A stretch of 64,000 nt of DNA from Solimonas sp036405815 (GTDB lineage: Bacteria; Pseudomonadota; Gammaproteobacteria; Nevskiales; Nevskiaceae). Every line of letters starts with the position of its first letter. The stretch's first letter is position 1. A program made the position numbers and the translations under genes. Shown here one piece after another: positions 15,808 through 26,294 of the stretch. The notes below the pieces were generated by a model. That model ran no database searches and had not been told where the DNA came from. It was given only the letters and a program-made list of their open reading frames with translations. The DNA is taken from NCBI GenBank assembly GCA_036405815.1, contig DASWWX010000011.1, positions 1 to 64,000 of the forward strand. Reading direction: 5' to 3'.

Positions 15808-16674
15808 ATGCGCGTCCTCTTCCATTTTCTGTCCCGCTGGCCCCTGCGTCTGCTGCACGGGCTCGGCGACCTGATCGGCTGGATCCTGTGGCTGCTGCCC
15901 AAGGGCCGGCGCAACGTGGCGATGCGCAACATCGACCTGTGCCTGCCGGACCTGCCGGCCGCGCAGCGCCGCCGCATCGCCCGCGCCTCGGTGCAGCACG
16001 AGGTCAAGACCGTATTGGAGATGCCGGTGATCTGGCTCGGCGACGCCACGCGCGTGCTCGGCCTGATCCGGGAATGGCGCAACAAGCACCTGCTCGACGA
16101 GGCGCTGGCGCACGGCAAGGGCATGATTCTGCTGACCTTGCACCAGGGCAACTGGGAAGCCCCGGCCATCCCGTTCTCCAAGGACTACACCGCCACCGGC
16201 CTCTACAAGCCGCAGCCGGGCGCGACCATCGATGCGTTGTCGCTGATCGGGCGCTGCCGCTTTGGCGGCAAGATGCTGCCCGCCGAAGGCGGCGTCGGCC
16301 GCAAGCTGATCGACATCCTGGCGCGCAACGAAACCGTCTATTTCATGCCGGACCAGGACCCGCCGCCGGGGCGTGGCGTGTACGCGCCGTTCTTCGGCGT
16401 GGCCGCGCATACGCCGACGCTGGTGGCCAAGCTGGTGCAGCAGACCGGCGCACGCGTGGTGTTCTTCTACGGCGAACGCCTGCCGCGCGGGGCGGGGTTC
16501 ATCGCGCATTTCTTCGCGGCCCCCGAGGCGATCTACAGCCCCGACCTCGAGACCTCGGTGGCCGGCATGAACGCCGGCCTGGAGCAGTGCGCGCGCGACT
16601 GCCTCGAACAGTACTGGTGGGGCTACAAGCGCTTCCGGCGCCGGCCGGCCGGCGAACCACGCCTCTACGACTGA
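15808..16674 (+). CDS. LpxL/HtrB-family lysophospholipid acyltransferase
   Basis: The 288-residue membrane-associated acyltransferase begins with a hydrophobic N-terminal helix (LLHGLGDLIGWILWLLP) and has the family catalytic motif H-x4-E as HQGNWE, then FMPDQDPPPGRGVYAPFFG and the C-terminal YWWGYKRFRRRP. LpxL-type enzymes add secondary acyl chains to lipid A from acyl-ACP; related proteins act on other glycolipids or ornithine lipids. The ATG at 15808 has no Shine-Dalgarno, and a weak TTGCGC-17-CACAAT pair (15771-15799) would give an almost leaderless mRNA (low certainty). Confidence 0.88.
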   Translation: MRVLFHFLSRWPLRLLHGLGDLIGWILWLLPKGRRNVAMRNIDLCLPDLPAAQRRRIARASVQHEVKTVLEMPVIWLGDATRVLGLIREWRNKHLLDEALAHGKGMILLTLHQGNWEAPAIPFSKDYTATGLYKPQPGATIDALSLIGRCRFGGKMLPAEGGVGRKLIDILARNETVYFMPDQDPPPGRGVYAPFFGVAAHTPTLVAKLVQQTGARVVFFYGERLPRGAGFIAHFFAAPEAIYSPDLETSVAGMNAGLEQCARDCLEQYWWGYKRFRRRPAGEPRLYD

Positions 16675-16697
16675 ACAAAGCGGCGCCATTCAACGGC

Positions 16698-16725
16698 TTG
16701 CCGCGACGGGCACGACCCGTACAAT
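16698..16725 (+). promoter_or_regulatory. Candidate sigma-70 promoter of the Gld-like ABC operon
   Basis: TTGCCG at 16698-16703 and TACAAT at 16720-16725 are separated by 16 bp, a good match to the sigma-70 consensus. Transcription would start near 16732, giving a leader of about 80 bases before the ATPase gene. The box lies in the 137-bp gap after the acyltransferase. Confidence 0.5.
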
Positions 16726-16811
16726 CGCTGCCGATCGGAACTCGCGGCGCCGACCTTCGGTCACACACCGCGTTGCGGTTCCGTCCATCCACGATAACAA
16801 CCAAGAGCCCC

Positions 16812-17752
<941 letters not shown>

Positions 17753-17756
<4 letters not shown>

Positions 17757-18505
17757 TCAGCAACGTCCTGAATATCGCGCGCGCCGAACTGCGCCGCATC
17801 TTCCTGTCGCCGCTGGCCTGGGCGGTGCTCGCGGTGCTGCAGTTCATCCTCGGCTTCGTGTTCATCAATCTGCTGGTCGAATACGCCGCCAGCGCCGGCA
17901 TGGGCGGCAACGACCAGTTCGGCGTCTCTGATTACATCGGCGGCTCGCTGTACGGCTTCGCGACGATCCTGCTGCTGATGGTGATGCCGCTGATGACGAT
18001 GCGCCTGTTCGCCGAGGAGCGGAAATCCGGCGCGATCACGCTGCTGTTCTCGGCGCCGGTGTCGCTAACGGAAATCGTGCTCGGCAAGTTCCTCGCCATC
18101 CTCGGCTTCATCGCCGCGGTGCTGGTGCTGATGGCGCTGATGCCGCTGTCGCTGGCCTGGTCGACCAACCTCGACTGGGGCCGCATCGCCGCCGGCCTGT
18201 TCGGCCTGTTCCTGCTGATGTCGGCGTTCGCTGCCGCCGGCCTGTTCGTCTCCTCGTGCACCCGCGAGCCGACGATCGCCGCGGTCGGCAGCTTCGGCCT
18301 GCTGCTGCTGGTCTGGCTGGTCAACATCCTGGCGTACAACGACAGCATTCCGTTCAAGGAGCTGTTCGCCTACCTGTCGCTGATCGATCACTACGAGAGC
18401 CTGCGCCGCGGCGTGTTCGATACCGCCGACGCCATCTACTACGTGCTGTTCTCGGCGCTGTTCCTGTCGCTCACGGTGCTGCGCCTCGACATCGAACGCA
18501 ACTGA
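17753..18505 (+). CDS. ABC-2 type permease, GldF-like
   Basis: This 250-residue membrane protein has six predicted helices and the ABC2_membrane pattern LLLMVMPLMTMRLFAEERKS followed by GAITLLFSAPVS. It starts at the ATGA overlap with the ATPase stop and should form the transmembrane channel with it. The C-terminus ends in SLTVLRLDIERN just after the last helix. Confidence 0.93.
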
Positions 18506-18521
18506 TCCGGGTCTGAAGAAT

Positions 18522-19913
18522 ATGAACAAGGGCATCAACAAGAAGGGGACCCTCGCCCAGCAGCTGCTCAACGGCCTGCTGGTGCTCGCCGTCATCGTGC
18601 TGCTCGGCTTTCTGTCGGTCCGCTTCAAGACCGAACTCGACTGGACCGCGAACAAGCGCAACACGCTGACCGACGCCAGCGTGAAACAGCTGGAGGCGAT
18701 GCCGGATGCGATCCGCTTCTACGTCTTCGCGCCCAGCGGCGCCGATACCCGGCGCGCGGTCGAAACCGATCTGGCCAAGTACCGCCGCCAGAAGCAGGAC
18801 ATCGCGCTGGAGTTCGTCGATCCCAGCGTCTCGCCGCAGAAGGTGCGCGAGTTCAACATCAACTTCGTCGGCCAGGTCGTCGTCGAGTACCAGGGCCGCC
18901 GCGAAACGCTGACCGCGACCACCGAACCGGCGATCACCAGCGCGCTGCAACGCCTCAGCTTCTCGGGCGAGCAGTGGGTGGTGTTCCTCGAAGGCCACGG
19001 CGAGCGCTCGACGGTGGAGGGCGGCCCGGCGGCGTTCAGCCGTTTCGCCACCGCGCTGCGCGAGAAGGGCCTGAAGGTGCAGCCGCTGAACCTGGTGCAG
19101 AACCCGAAGGTGCCGGACAACACCAGCGTGCTGGTCATCGCCTCGCCGACGTCGAAGCTGTTCGACGGCGAGATCAAGCTGATCCAGGAATTCGTCGATC
19201 GCGGCGGCAACCTGCTGTGGCTGGCCGATCCGGACTTCCCGGCCGGCCTTGAACCGCTGGCGCAGCAGCTCGGCGTGCAGTGGCAGAACGGCTACGCGAT
19301 CCTGCCGGAGTATCAGCTGCTCGGCACCGGTCATCCCGGCTTCTTCGCGGCGATGGACTACCCGCGCAACCCGGTCACGCAGGGCCTGGACATGGTCACG
19401 CTGTTCCCGCTGGTGCGCTCGCTGACGACCGCGCCGCCGGAAGGCTGGACCGCGCAGCCGCTGCTGCAGACCTCCGAGGCCGCGTGGCTGGAGACCGGCG
19501 ACATCGAATCCGGCCAGGTCGCACTGGACCCGAACGACATTCCCGGGCCGCTGACCATCGGCGCCACGCTGACGCGCGTGTTCACGCCGGCGGCCGCCCA
19601 GGACAAGGGTGAGGGTGAGGGCGACGCGGCGCCGAAACCGCATCCGCAGCGCATCGCGCTGATCGGCGACGCCGACTTCCTGTCCGACGCCTACCTCGGC
19701 GAAGTCGGCAACCAGCAGCTCGGCCTCAACCTCGTGCAGTGGCTGGCCTCGCGTGACTCGCAGCTCAACATCGACGTGCCCAAGGCGCCGGATACCTCGC
19801 TGTTCCTGCCGGGCTGGGCGACGATGCTGATCGCCGCCGGCTTCGTGCTGGTGCTGCCGCTGCTGCTGCTCGGCATCGGCGTGACGCGCTGGATCGTCCG
19901 TCGCCGCAAGTGA
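18522..19913 (+). CDS. GldG-family ABC transporter auxiliary protein
   Basis: The 463-residue protein has one helix at each end (LLNGLLVLAVIVLLGFL near residue 15 and MLIAAGFVLVLPLLLLGIGV near 440) and a large periplasmic domain between, the ABC_transp_aux (GldG) layout. Characteristic segments are NTLTDASVKQLEAM, FVDPSVSP, EGHGERS, GGNLLWLADPD and ALIGDADFLSD. It begins 16 bp after the permease gene and belongs to the same transcript. Its role is probably to complete the exporter in the periplasm. Confidence 0.9.
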   Translation: MNKGINKKGTLAQQLLNGLLVLAVIVLLGFLSVRFKTELDWTANKRNTLTDASVKQLEAMPDAIRFYVFAPSGADTRRAVETDLAKYRRQKQDIALEFVDPSVSPQKVREFNINFVGQVVVEYQGRRETLTATTEPAITSALQRLSFSGEQWVVFLEGHGERSTVEGGPAAFSRFATALREKGLKVQPLNLVQNPKVPDNTSVLVIASPTSKLFDGEIKLIQEFVDRGGNLLWLADPDFPAGLEPLAQQLGVQWQNGYAILPEYQLLGTGHPGFFAAMDYPRNPVTQGLDMVTLFPLVRSLTTAPPEGWTAQPLLQTSEAAWLETGDIESGQVALDPNDIPGPLTIGATLTRVFTPAAAQDKGEGEGDAAPKPHPQRIALIGDADFLSDAYLGEVGNQQLGLNLVQWLASRDSQLNIDVPKAPDTSLFLPGWATMLIAAGFVLVLPLLLLGIGVTRWIVRRRK

Positions 19914-19920
19914 GGCACGC

Positions 19921-20847
19921 ATGAACCGCCTGCAGCTCAACCTGGCCCTGGTCGTCATCGTCGGCGCACTGGCGGCGACGCTGTACCTCACCCGCGAGCA
20001 ACCCGAGAAAGGGCCGCCGCTGACGCCGCTGACCGACGCGACGCTGGAACGCATCCGCATCGAGCATCCGGGTGCACCGGCGATCGTCCTGCAGAAGCAG
20101 GACGGCGCCTGGCAGCTCACCGAGCCGGTGCACGCGGCGGCGGATGCGATGGAAGTCGCGTCCATCGTCAGCCTCGCGGGCGCCGAGGCGCAGCGCAAGC
20201 TGCCGGTCGCCGAGGTCGAGCTGAAGGAACTCAAGCTCGACCCGCCGCAGTACACGCTGACCTTGAACGACACGCGCCTGGACTTCGGCGACAGCGAGCC
20301 GATCGATTTCCGTCGCTACGTGCGGGTCGGCGACGACGTGGCGCTGATCGCCGAGCCGTCCGCCGCCGCGCTCGATGCCGACTACAGCGATCTGGTCGCC
20401 AAGGAACTGCTGCCGGCCGGCGCGGAGATTCAGAGCCTCGCGCTGCCGGACCTGACGGTGGCGCGCAGCACCGACGGCCAGAGCTGGGTGCTGATGCCCG
20501 ACCAGGCCGACGTCGGCGCCGACCAGAAGCAGCAGCTGATGGACGCCTGGCGCTCGGCACGCGCGATGTGGAATGCCGCCGCCGAAGGGGGCCCTGGCGA
20601 GCCGGTGACGATCCTGCTCAAGGACGGCCGCGTGTTCGAACTCGTCGTCGTTGCGCGCACGCCGCAATTGATCATCGAGAATCCGGCCCTGAAGGTGCGG
20701 TACACGCTGTCCAAGGCCCTGGAGGGCGAACTGCTGCAACTGCCGGCGCCCGCACCGGCCGCCGGGGCCGCGCTGCCCGGCCAGCTGCCGTTGCCCGTCG
20801 GCGACGCGCCTGATGCCGAGTCCGACGCCGACGCACCCGCCCCCTGA
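19921..20847 (+). CDS. DUF4340 domain protein of the Gld-like operon
   Basis: The 308-residue protein has an N-terminal signal anchor (LNLALVVIVGALAATLYL) and a periplasmic DUF4340 domain, with internally repetitive beta-rich units (IVLQKQDGAWQLTEP, then WVLMPDQADVG). The C-terminal 30 residues are a Pro/Ala/Asp low-complexity tail. It starts seven bases after the GldG-like gene. DUF4340 proteins are found almost always with such ABC operons; the function is unknown, probably structural in the periplasm. Confidence 0.88.
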   Translation: MNRLQLNLALVVIVGALAATLYLTREQPEKGPPLTPLTDATLERIRIEHPGAPAIVLQKQDGAWQLTEPVHAAADAMEVASIVSLAGAEAQRKLPVAEVELKELKLDPPQYTLTLNDTRLDFGDSEPIDFRRYVRVGDDVALIAEPSAAALDADYSDLVAKELLPAGAEIQSLALPDLTVARSTDGQSWVLMPDQADVGADQKQQLMDAWRSARAMWNAAAEGGPGEPVTILLKDGRVFELVVVARTPQLIIENPALKVRYTLSKALEGELLQLPAPAPAAGAALPGQLPLPVGDAPDAESDADAPAP

Positions 20848-20877
20848 CGCCGATCGCGACGGCTGTGAAACAATTTC

Positions 20878-20900
20878 GGCCCGCCTCGTGCGGGCCTTTT
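20878..20900 (+). terminator. Intrinsic terminator of the ABC operon
   Basis: GGCCCGC (20878-20884), loop CTCGT, GCGGGCC (20890-20896) and TTTT form a seven-pair GC stem with a short T-tract 30 bp after the DUF4340 gene. It separates the ABC operon from mutM, whose GTG start is 34 bp downstream. Confidence 0.75.
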
Positions 20901-20934
20901 CATGGGTGTTGTCCTGCGGGTTGCCGGAGCGCGC

Positions 20935-21753
20935 GTGCCTGAACTGCCGGAAGTCGAAACCGTCCGTCGTGGCCTGGAGCCGCACTGGGTCGGCCGTCGC
21001 ATCGCGCGCGTCGTGGTGCGCGAGCCGCGACTGCGCTGGCCGGTGCCGGCGACGCTGGCACGCCGCAGCGCCGGTCGCCGCGTCGAGCGACTCGACCGGC
21101 GCGGCAAGTACCTGATCGCAACGCTGGACTCCGGCGACCGCCTGATCCTGCACCTGGGCATGTCGGGGCGCCTGTTCGTGCTCGACGCCGCGCATCCGCT
21201 GAAGAAACACGACCACGTCGATTTCCTGCTCGACAGCGGCCACCTCATCCGCTTCCACGATCCGCGCCGCTTCGGCGCCTTGCTGTGGTGGGCGCGCGAC
21301 GAGGCCTCACATCCCCTGCTCGCCGGCATGGGGCCGGAGCCCTTCGATCCCGCGTTCGACGGCGAGCACCTGTTTCGCAAGTCGCGCGGTCGCAGCGCGC
21401 CGGTGAAACCCTTCGTCATGGACGGCCGCATCGTCGTCGGCGCCGGCAACATCTACGCCGCCGAAGCGCTGTTCCGCGCCGGCATCCGCCCGACGCGCGC
21501 CGCCGGCAAGCTGAGCCGCGCAGATTGCGAGCGACTGGCACAGGCGATCCGCTGCGTGCTCGCCGAAGCCGTCGAGCAGGGCGGCACGACGCTACGCGAT
21601 TTCTTCGGCGCCGACGGCGCCTCCGGCTATTTCCAGCAGCGCCTCAACGTCTACGGCCGCGACGGCGAGCCCTGCGCGGTCTGCGGCACCACGATCCGGC
21701 ATCTGGTACTCGGCCAGCGCGCGTCCTGCTACTGCCCCGGCTGTCAGCGATGA
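20935..21753 (+). CDS. mutM: Formamidopyrimidine-DNA glycosylase
   Basis: The 272-residue Fpg/MutM removes oxidised purines such as 8-oxoguanine and cleaves the strand. The start was set at the GTG at 20935 because it makes Pro2-Glu3 (PELPEVETVRRGLEPH) the mature N-terminus, which is essential for catalysis; GGAG lies five bases upstream. A longer in-frame start at 20902 would bury the catalytic proline. The C-terminal zinc finger is complete (CAVCGTT and CYCPGC). The stop overlaps the next start (ATGA). Confidence 0.96.
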   Translation: MPELPEVETVRRGLEPHWVGRRIARVVVREPRLRWPVPATLARRSAGRRVERLDRRGKYLIATLDSGDRLILHLGMSGRLFVLDAAHPLKKHDHVDFLLDSGHLIRFHDPRRFGALLWWARDEASHPLLAGMGPEPFDPAFDGEHLFRKSRGRSAPVKPFVMDGRIVVGAGNIYAAEALFRAGIRPTRAAGKLSRADCERLAQAIRCVLAEAVEQGGTTLRDFFGADGASGYFQQRLNVYGRDGEPCAVCGTTIRHLVLGQRASCYCPGCQR

Positions 21754-22190
21754 CGAGGCCGCTCGACGCCACCGAGCGCCGCCTCAGCGATCTGCTGTCG
21801 CTGATCGCCGTGCTGCACATCGTGTCGGGTCTCGCGCTGCCGCTGCTGTTGCCGTTGTGGCCGGCGCTGATCGCGGCGATGCCGGCCAACGCCGGCTTCT
21901 GGGCCGCCGTGTTCGGCCCCACGGTCGCGAGCTGGGGCGTGCTGATGTTCGTGCTGGTGCGCCACGGCCTGCGCGCGCGGCAGCGCTGGGCCAGCGATGC
22001 GCTGCTGCTCGCCCTGATGGTGTGGGCGCCGCTCGACAGCCTGCTGTGCTGGCGCGCCGGCTTTCCGGCCGCGATCGCGCTCAATGCCGTTGCCGCCGCG
22101 AGCATCGCCGTGCCGTTGTGGATGCTGCGCCGGCACTGGGCGAGCCCATCCACGACCTCGCGTTCCCAATCCGCCGGAGTTTCGCCATGA
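21750..22190 (+). CDS. Small integral membrane protein, function unknown
   Basis: The 146-residue protein has four hydrophobic segments (LLSLIAVLHIVSGLALPLLL, FGPTVASWGVLMFVLV, ASDALLLALMVWAPLDSLL, AIALNAVAAASIAVPLWML) and a hydrophilic C-terminus. It overlaps mutM at its start and the oxidoreductase gene at its end, both as ATGA, so all three genes should be translated together. I know of no function for this family. Confidence 0.75.
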   Translation: MTRPLDATERRLSDLLSLIAVLHIVSGLALPLLLPLWPALIAAMPANAGFWAAVFGPTVASWGVLMFVLVRHGLRARQRWASDALLLALMVWAPLDSLLCWRAGFPAAIALNAVAAASIAVPLWMLRRHWASPSTTSRSQSAGVSP

Positions 22191-23512
22191 ACGACGTCCT
22201 CGCCCAGCCGCTGCGCCTGCCCTGCGGCGCGACGCTGCCCAATCGCCTGTGCAAGGGCGCGATGACCGAGAGCATCGCCGATCCCTGGCTGCGCGCCACC
22301 GAACGCCACGCCACGCTGTATCGGCGCTGGAGCGAAGGCGGCGCCGGCCTGCTGATCACCGGCAACGTGCAGATCGACCGCCGCGTGCTGGAGCGGCCGG
22401 GCAACGTCGCGATCGACGGCAACGGCGGGCTCGCGCCGCTGCGGGCCTGGGCGCGCGCCGGCACCGTCGCCGGCAACCACCTGTGGATGCAGATCTCGCA
22501 TGCCGGCCGGCAGTCGCCGCGCTACATCACCGGCGCACCGCTCGGCCCGTCGGCCGTGCAGCTCGAGCTGTTCGGCAACTACGCAAAGCCGCGCGCGCTA
22601 CGCGAGGACGAGATCCTCGATTTCATCCGGCGCTTCGCACACGCCGCTCGCGTCGCTCGCGACACCGGCTTCACCGGCGTGCAGATCCACTCGGCGCACG
22701 GTTATCTGCTCAGCTCGTTCCTGTCGCCGGTCACCAACGTCCGCACCGACGCCTGGGGCGGCAGCATCGACAACCGCGCGCGCTTCCTGATCGAAACGGT
22801 GCGGGCGACGCGCGCGGCGGTCGGCGCGGATTTTCCGGTCGCCATCAAGCTCAACTCCGACGACTTCCGCAAAGGCGGCTTCTCCAACGACGATTGCCTG
22901 CGCGTTGTCGAACTGCTGAACGCGGAATCCGTGGATCTGCTGGAGATCTCCGGCGGCACCTACGAGCAGCCGCGCCTGCTCGGTTTCAGCGGCCGCGACG
23001 ATTCGGTCGCCGAACCGCAGCGCCAGAGCACGCGCCAGCGCGAGGCCTACTTCCTCGATTACGCCGAGCGCATCCGGCAGGTCGCCACGATGCCGCTCAT
23101 GGTGACCGGCGGCTTCCGCAGCCGCGCTGGCATGGAGGAGGCCATCGACGGGGGGCACTGCGACGTGATCGGCCTCGGCCGGCCGCTATGCACACACACC
23201 GATTTTCCGAAGCGCCTGCTCGCGCGCGCGATCGACGAGGCGCCGCGCTACGAGAAGACGCTGACGCTTGGCAAGGCGCGCTGGCTGTCGGCGGCAAGCC
23301 CCTGGTTCTTCATCAAGCTGATCAACGTGCTGGGCCAGCAGGGCTGGTACTACCAGCAGCTGTTCCGTCTCGCCGACGGGCTCGAACCGGATCTGGCGCG
23401 CGGCGTCGGCAAGGCGTTTTTTGCTTACCTCGCCGACGAGCAGCTCGTCTCGGCACGCATGCGCAAGGCGCGGCGCGATCTGGACCAGGGGATCGCACCG
23501 CCCGGCGAGTGA
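22187..23512 (+). CDS. NADH:flavin oxidoreductase, old yellow enzyme family
   Basis: The 441-residue protein is a FMN-binding TIM barrel: LPNRLCKGAMTE at the N-terminus, QISHAGRQSP, GVQIHSAHGYLLSSFLSP (catalytic HxxH/HAH region), NVRTDAWGGS, and CDVIGLGRPL near the FMN phosphate. The extra C-terminal region (about residues 350-441) is typical of family members resembling 2,4-dienoyl-CoA reductase-type barrels without the iron-sulfur domain. The reaction is reduction of an activated alkene; the substrate is not known. It starts in an ATGA overlap with the membrane protein. Confidence 0.9.
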   Translation: MNDVLAQPLRLPCGATLPNRLCKGAMTESIADPWLRATERHATLYRRWSEGGAGLLITGNVQIDRRVLERPGNVAIDGNGGLAPLRAWARAGTVAGNHLWMQISHAGRQSPRYITGAPLGPSAVQLELFGNYAKPRALREDEILDFIRRFAHAARVARDTGFTGVQIHSAHGYLLSSFLSPVTNVRTDAWGGSIDNRARFLIETVRATRAAVGADFPVAIKLNSDDFRKGGFSNDDCLRVVELLNAESVDLLEISGGTYEQPRLLGFSGRDDSVAEPQRQSTRQREAYFLDYAERIRQVATMPLMVTGGFRSRAGMEEAIDGGHCDVIGLGRPLCTHTDFPKRLLARAIDEAPRYEKTLTLGKARWLSAASPWFFIKLINVLGQQGWYYQQLFRLADGLEPDLARGVGKAFFAYLADEQLVSARMRKARRDLDQGIAPPGE

Positions 23513-23555
23513 AGCGTGGGCCTGCGGCGGTTGGGCCTACAGCGCACGCGCCGCT

Positions 23556-24863
23556 TCAACGCGCGGGCAGCGTCAGCGTGATGCGCAGCCCGCCGCCGTC
23601 GCGATTGGCGAGCTGGATACGGCCGCCGTGCGCCTCGATGATCTCGCGCGCCAGCGCCAGGCCCAGCCCGGTACCGCTGCGCTTGGTCGAGTAGAACGGC
23701 AGCAGCGCGCTGGCCAGTACCGTCTCGCTCATGCCGCTGCCGCGGTCGCGCACCTCGATGCGCCACTCGATCCCCACCTCGCGGATTTCCAGCTCGACCG
23801 CGTCTTCCGCGCTACCGGCCTCGTGCGCGTTCTTGATCAAGTTGATCAGCACCTGTTCGAGCTGCGCCGGATCGACGCGCACGCTCGCATCCGGCACGGC
23901 GCCGACGATGCGGAACACCGCCTGCGGCGCCAGCGCTTCGATCAGCTCGGACCAGCGCAAGGCCTCCAGCCGTGGTGCCGGCAGGCGTGCGAACTTGGCA
24001 TAGCCCTCGATGAACTGATGCAGGTGCTTGGCGCGTCCGCCGATGCTGTTGAACACCTCCGGCAGCCGTTCGATCTGGCCGCGTCGCGCGAGTTCGGCGC
24101 CGGAGTGCGCCATCGACGAGATCGGTGCCAGCGAGTTGTTCAACTCGTGGCTCATCACCCGAATGACTTTCTTCCAGGTCGCCACTTCCTGGCGCGACAG
24201 CTCGCGCGTCATGCGGCGGAACAGGTACAGGCGATGCGCACGGCCCTGCAGGCGGAAGCCGCGCTGCGACAGGTGGAACGCTTCCTCGCCATCCGGCAGT
24301 TCGACACTGAACAAGGCATCGCCACCGCTGGCCATCGCTTCGCGCATCGCCGGCGGGCTGGTCTCGACGATGCCGTCGAAGGCCAGGCCGTTGAGGCTGC
24401 GGTTGTCGTTGAACAGCTGCCGCGCAGCGAGATTGGCGTAGGTCACCCGCCCGGCATCGTCGACCAGCACCAGCGCCACCGGCGTGTTCTGCACCACCGT
24501 GTCGAGCAGCAGCTCGCGCTGCGCCAGATGCTGACGCTGTTCGCGCAGCGTATGGCTGAGACGGTTGTGCTGGCGCGCCAGCTCACCGAGTTCATCGCCG
24601 CGCTCGCTGGCGATCGAGAAACTGAAATCGCCGTCGCGATAGCTGGCCACGGCCCCTTCGACCGCGCGCAGCAGTTGCTGGATCGGCGCGCTGAAGCGAC
24701 GCGACAGCATCAGGCCGCCGATCAGCGCGACGAGGCCCGCGGCGACGGCGGCCAGCTCGGTGGACGCCAGCCAGCGCTGCACCACCAGCGCGATACCGGC
24801 GCTGACCATCGCCAGCGCCATCAGCGCCAGCGCGAAACGGGCGTCGAGCGACAGCGGGCGCAT
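23556..24863 (-). CDS. NtrY-like sensor histidine kinase
   Basis: The 435-residue membrane kinase has two N-terminal helices (FALALMALAMVSAGIALVV; AAVAAGLVALIGGLML) with almost no periplasmic loop, a HAMP-like segment, a PAS domain (LLDTVVQNTPVALVLVDDAGRVTYAN), a HisKA box with the phosphoacceptor His in VMSHELNNSLAPI, and an ATPase domain (NLIKNAHEAG, DRGSGM, GTGLGLALAREI). The HELNNSL motif is typical of NtrY/NtrB kinases. The lack of a periplasmic sensor suggests it senses the membrane or the exporter itself (inference). A GTG at 24881 is an alternative start. Confidence 0.93.
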   Translation of the reverse strand: MRPLSLDARFALALMALAMVSAGIALVVQRWLASTELAAVAAGLVALIGGLMLSRRFSAPIQQLLRAVEGAVASYRDGDFSFSIASERGDELGELARQHNRLSHTLREQRQHLAQRELLLDTVVQNTPVALVLVDDAGRVTYANLAARQLFNDNRSLNGLAFDGIVETSPPAMREAMASGGDALFSVELPDGEEAFHLSQRGFRLQGRAHRLYLFRRMTRELSRQEVATWKKVIRVMSHELNNSLAPISSMAHSGAELARRGQIERLPEVFNSIGGRAKHLHQFIEGYAKFARLPAPRLEALRWSELIEALAPQAVFRIVGAVPDASVRVDPAQLEQVLINLIKNAHEAGSAEDAVELEIREVGIEWRIEVRDRGSGMSETVLASALLPFYSTKRSGTGLGLALAREIIEAHGGRIQLANRDGGGLRITLTLPAR

Positions 24864-24884
24864 CAGATGGCAGCGCGGCACACG

Positions 24885-26228
<1,344 letters not shown>

Positions 26229-26258
26229 GGCGTTCGCCTGCCGCTTATCCGTGGAGAA

Positions 26259-26289
26259 GGCGACACCGCGCAGCCGCGACGGTGTCGCC
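26259..26289. repeat. Inverted repeat between permease and regulator genes
   Basis: GGCGACACCG (26259-26268) and CGGTGTCGCC (26280-26289) form a ten-base perfect stem with an 11-base loop in the 66-bp gap between the second permease gene and the response regulator gene. No T-run follows on the minus strand, so it is at most a weak terminator or an RNA processing/stability element. Its arms share the core ACACCG/CGGTGT with the palindrome at 32357-32374, so it could also be a regulator site. Confidence 0.5.
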
Positions 26290-26294
26290 GGGCA

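Noticed and set aside
18471..20273. 600-codon minus-strand ORF opposite the GldG-like gene
   Set aside because: It is a shadow frame without motifs; the plus-strand operon is continuous and has a promoter and terminator.
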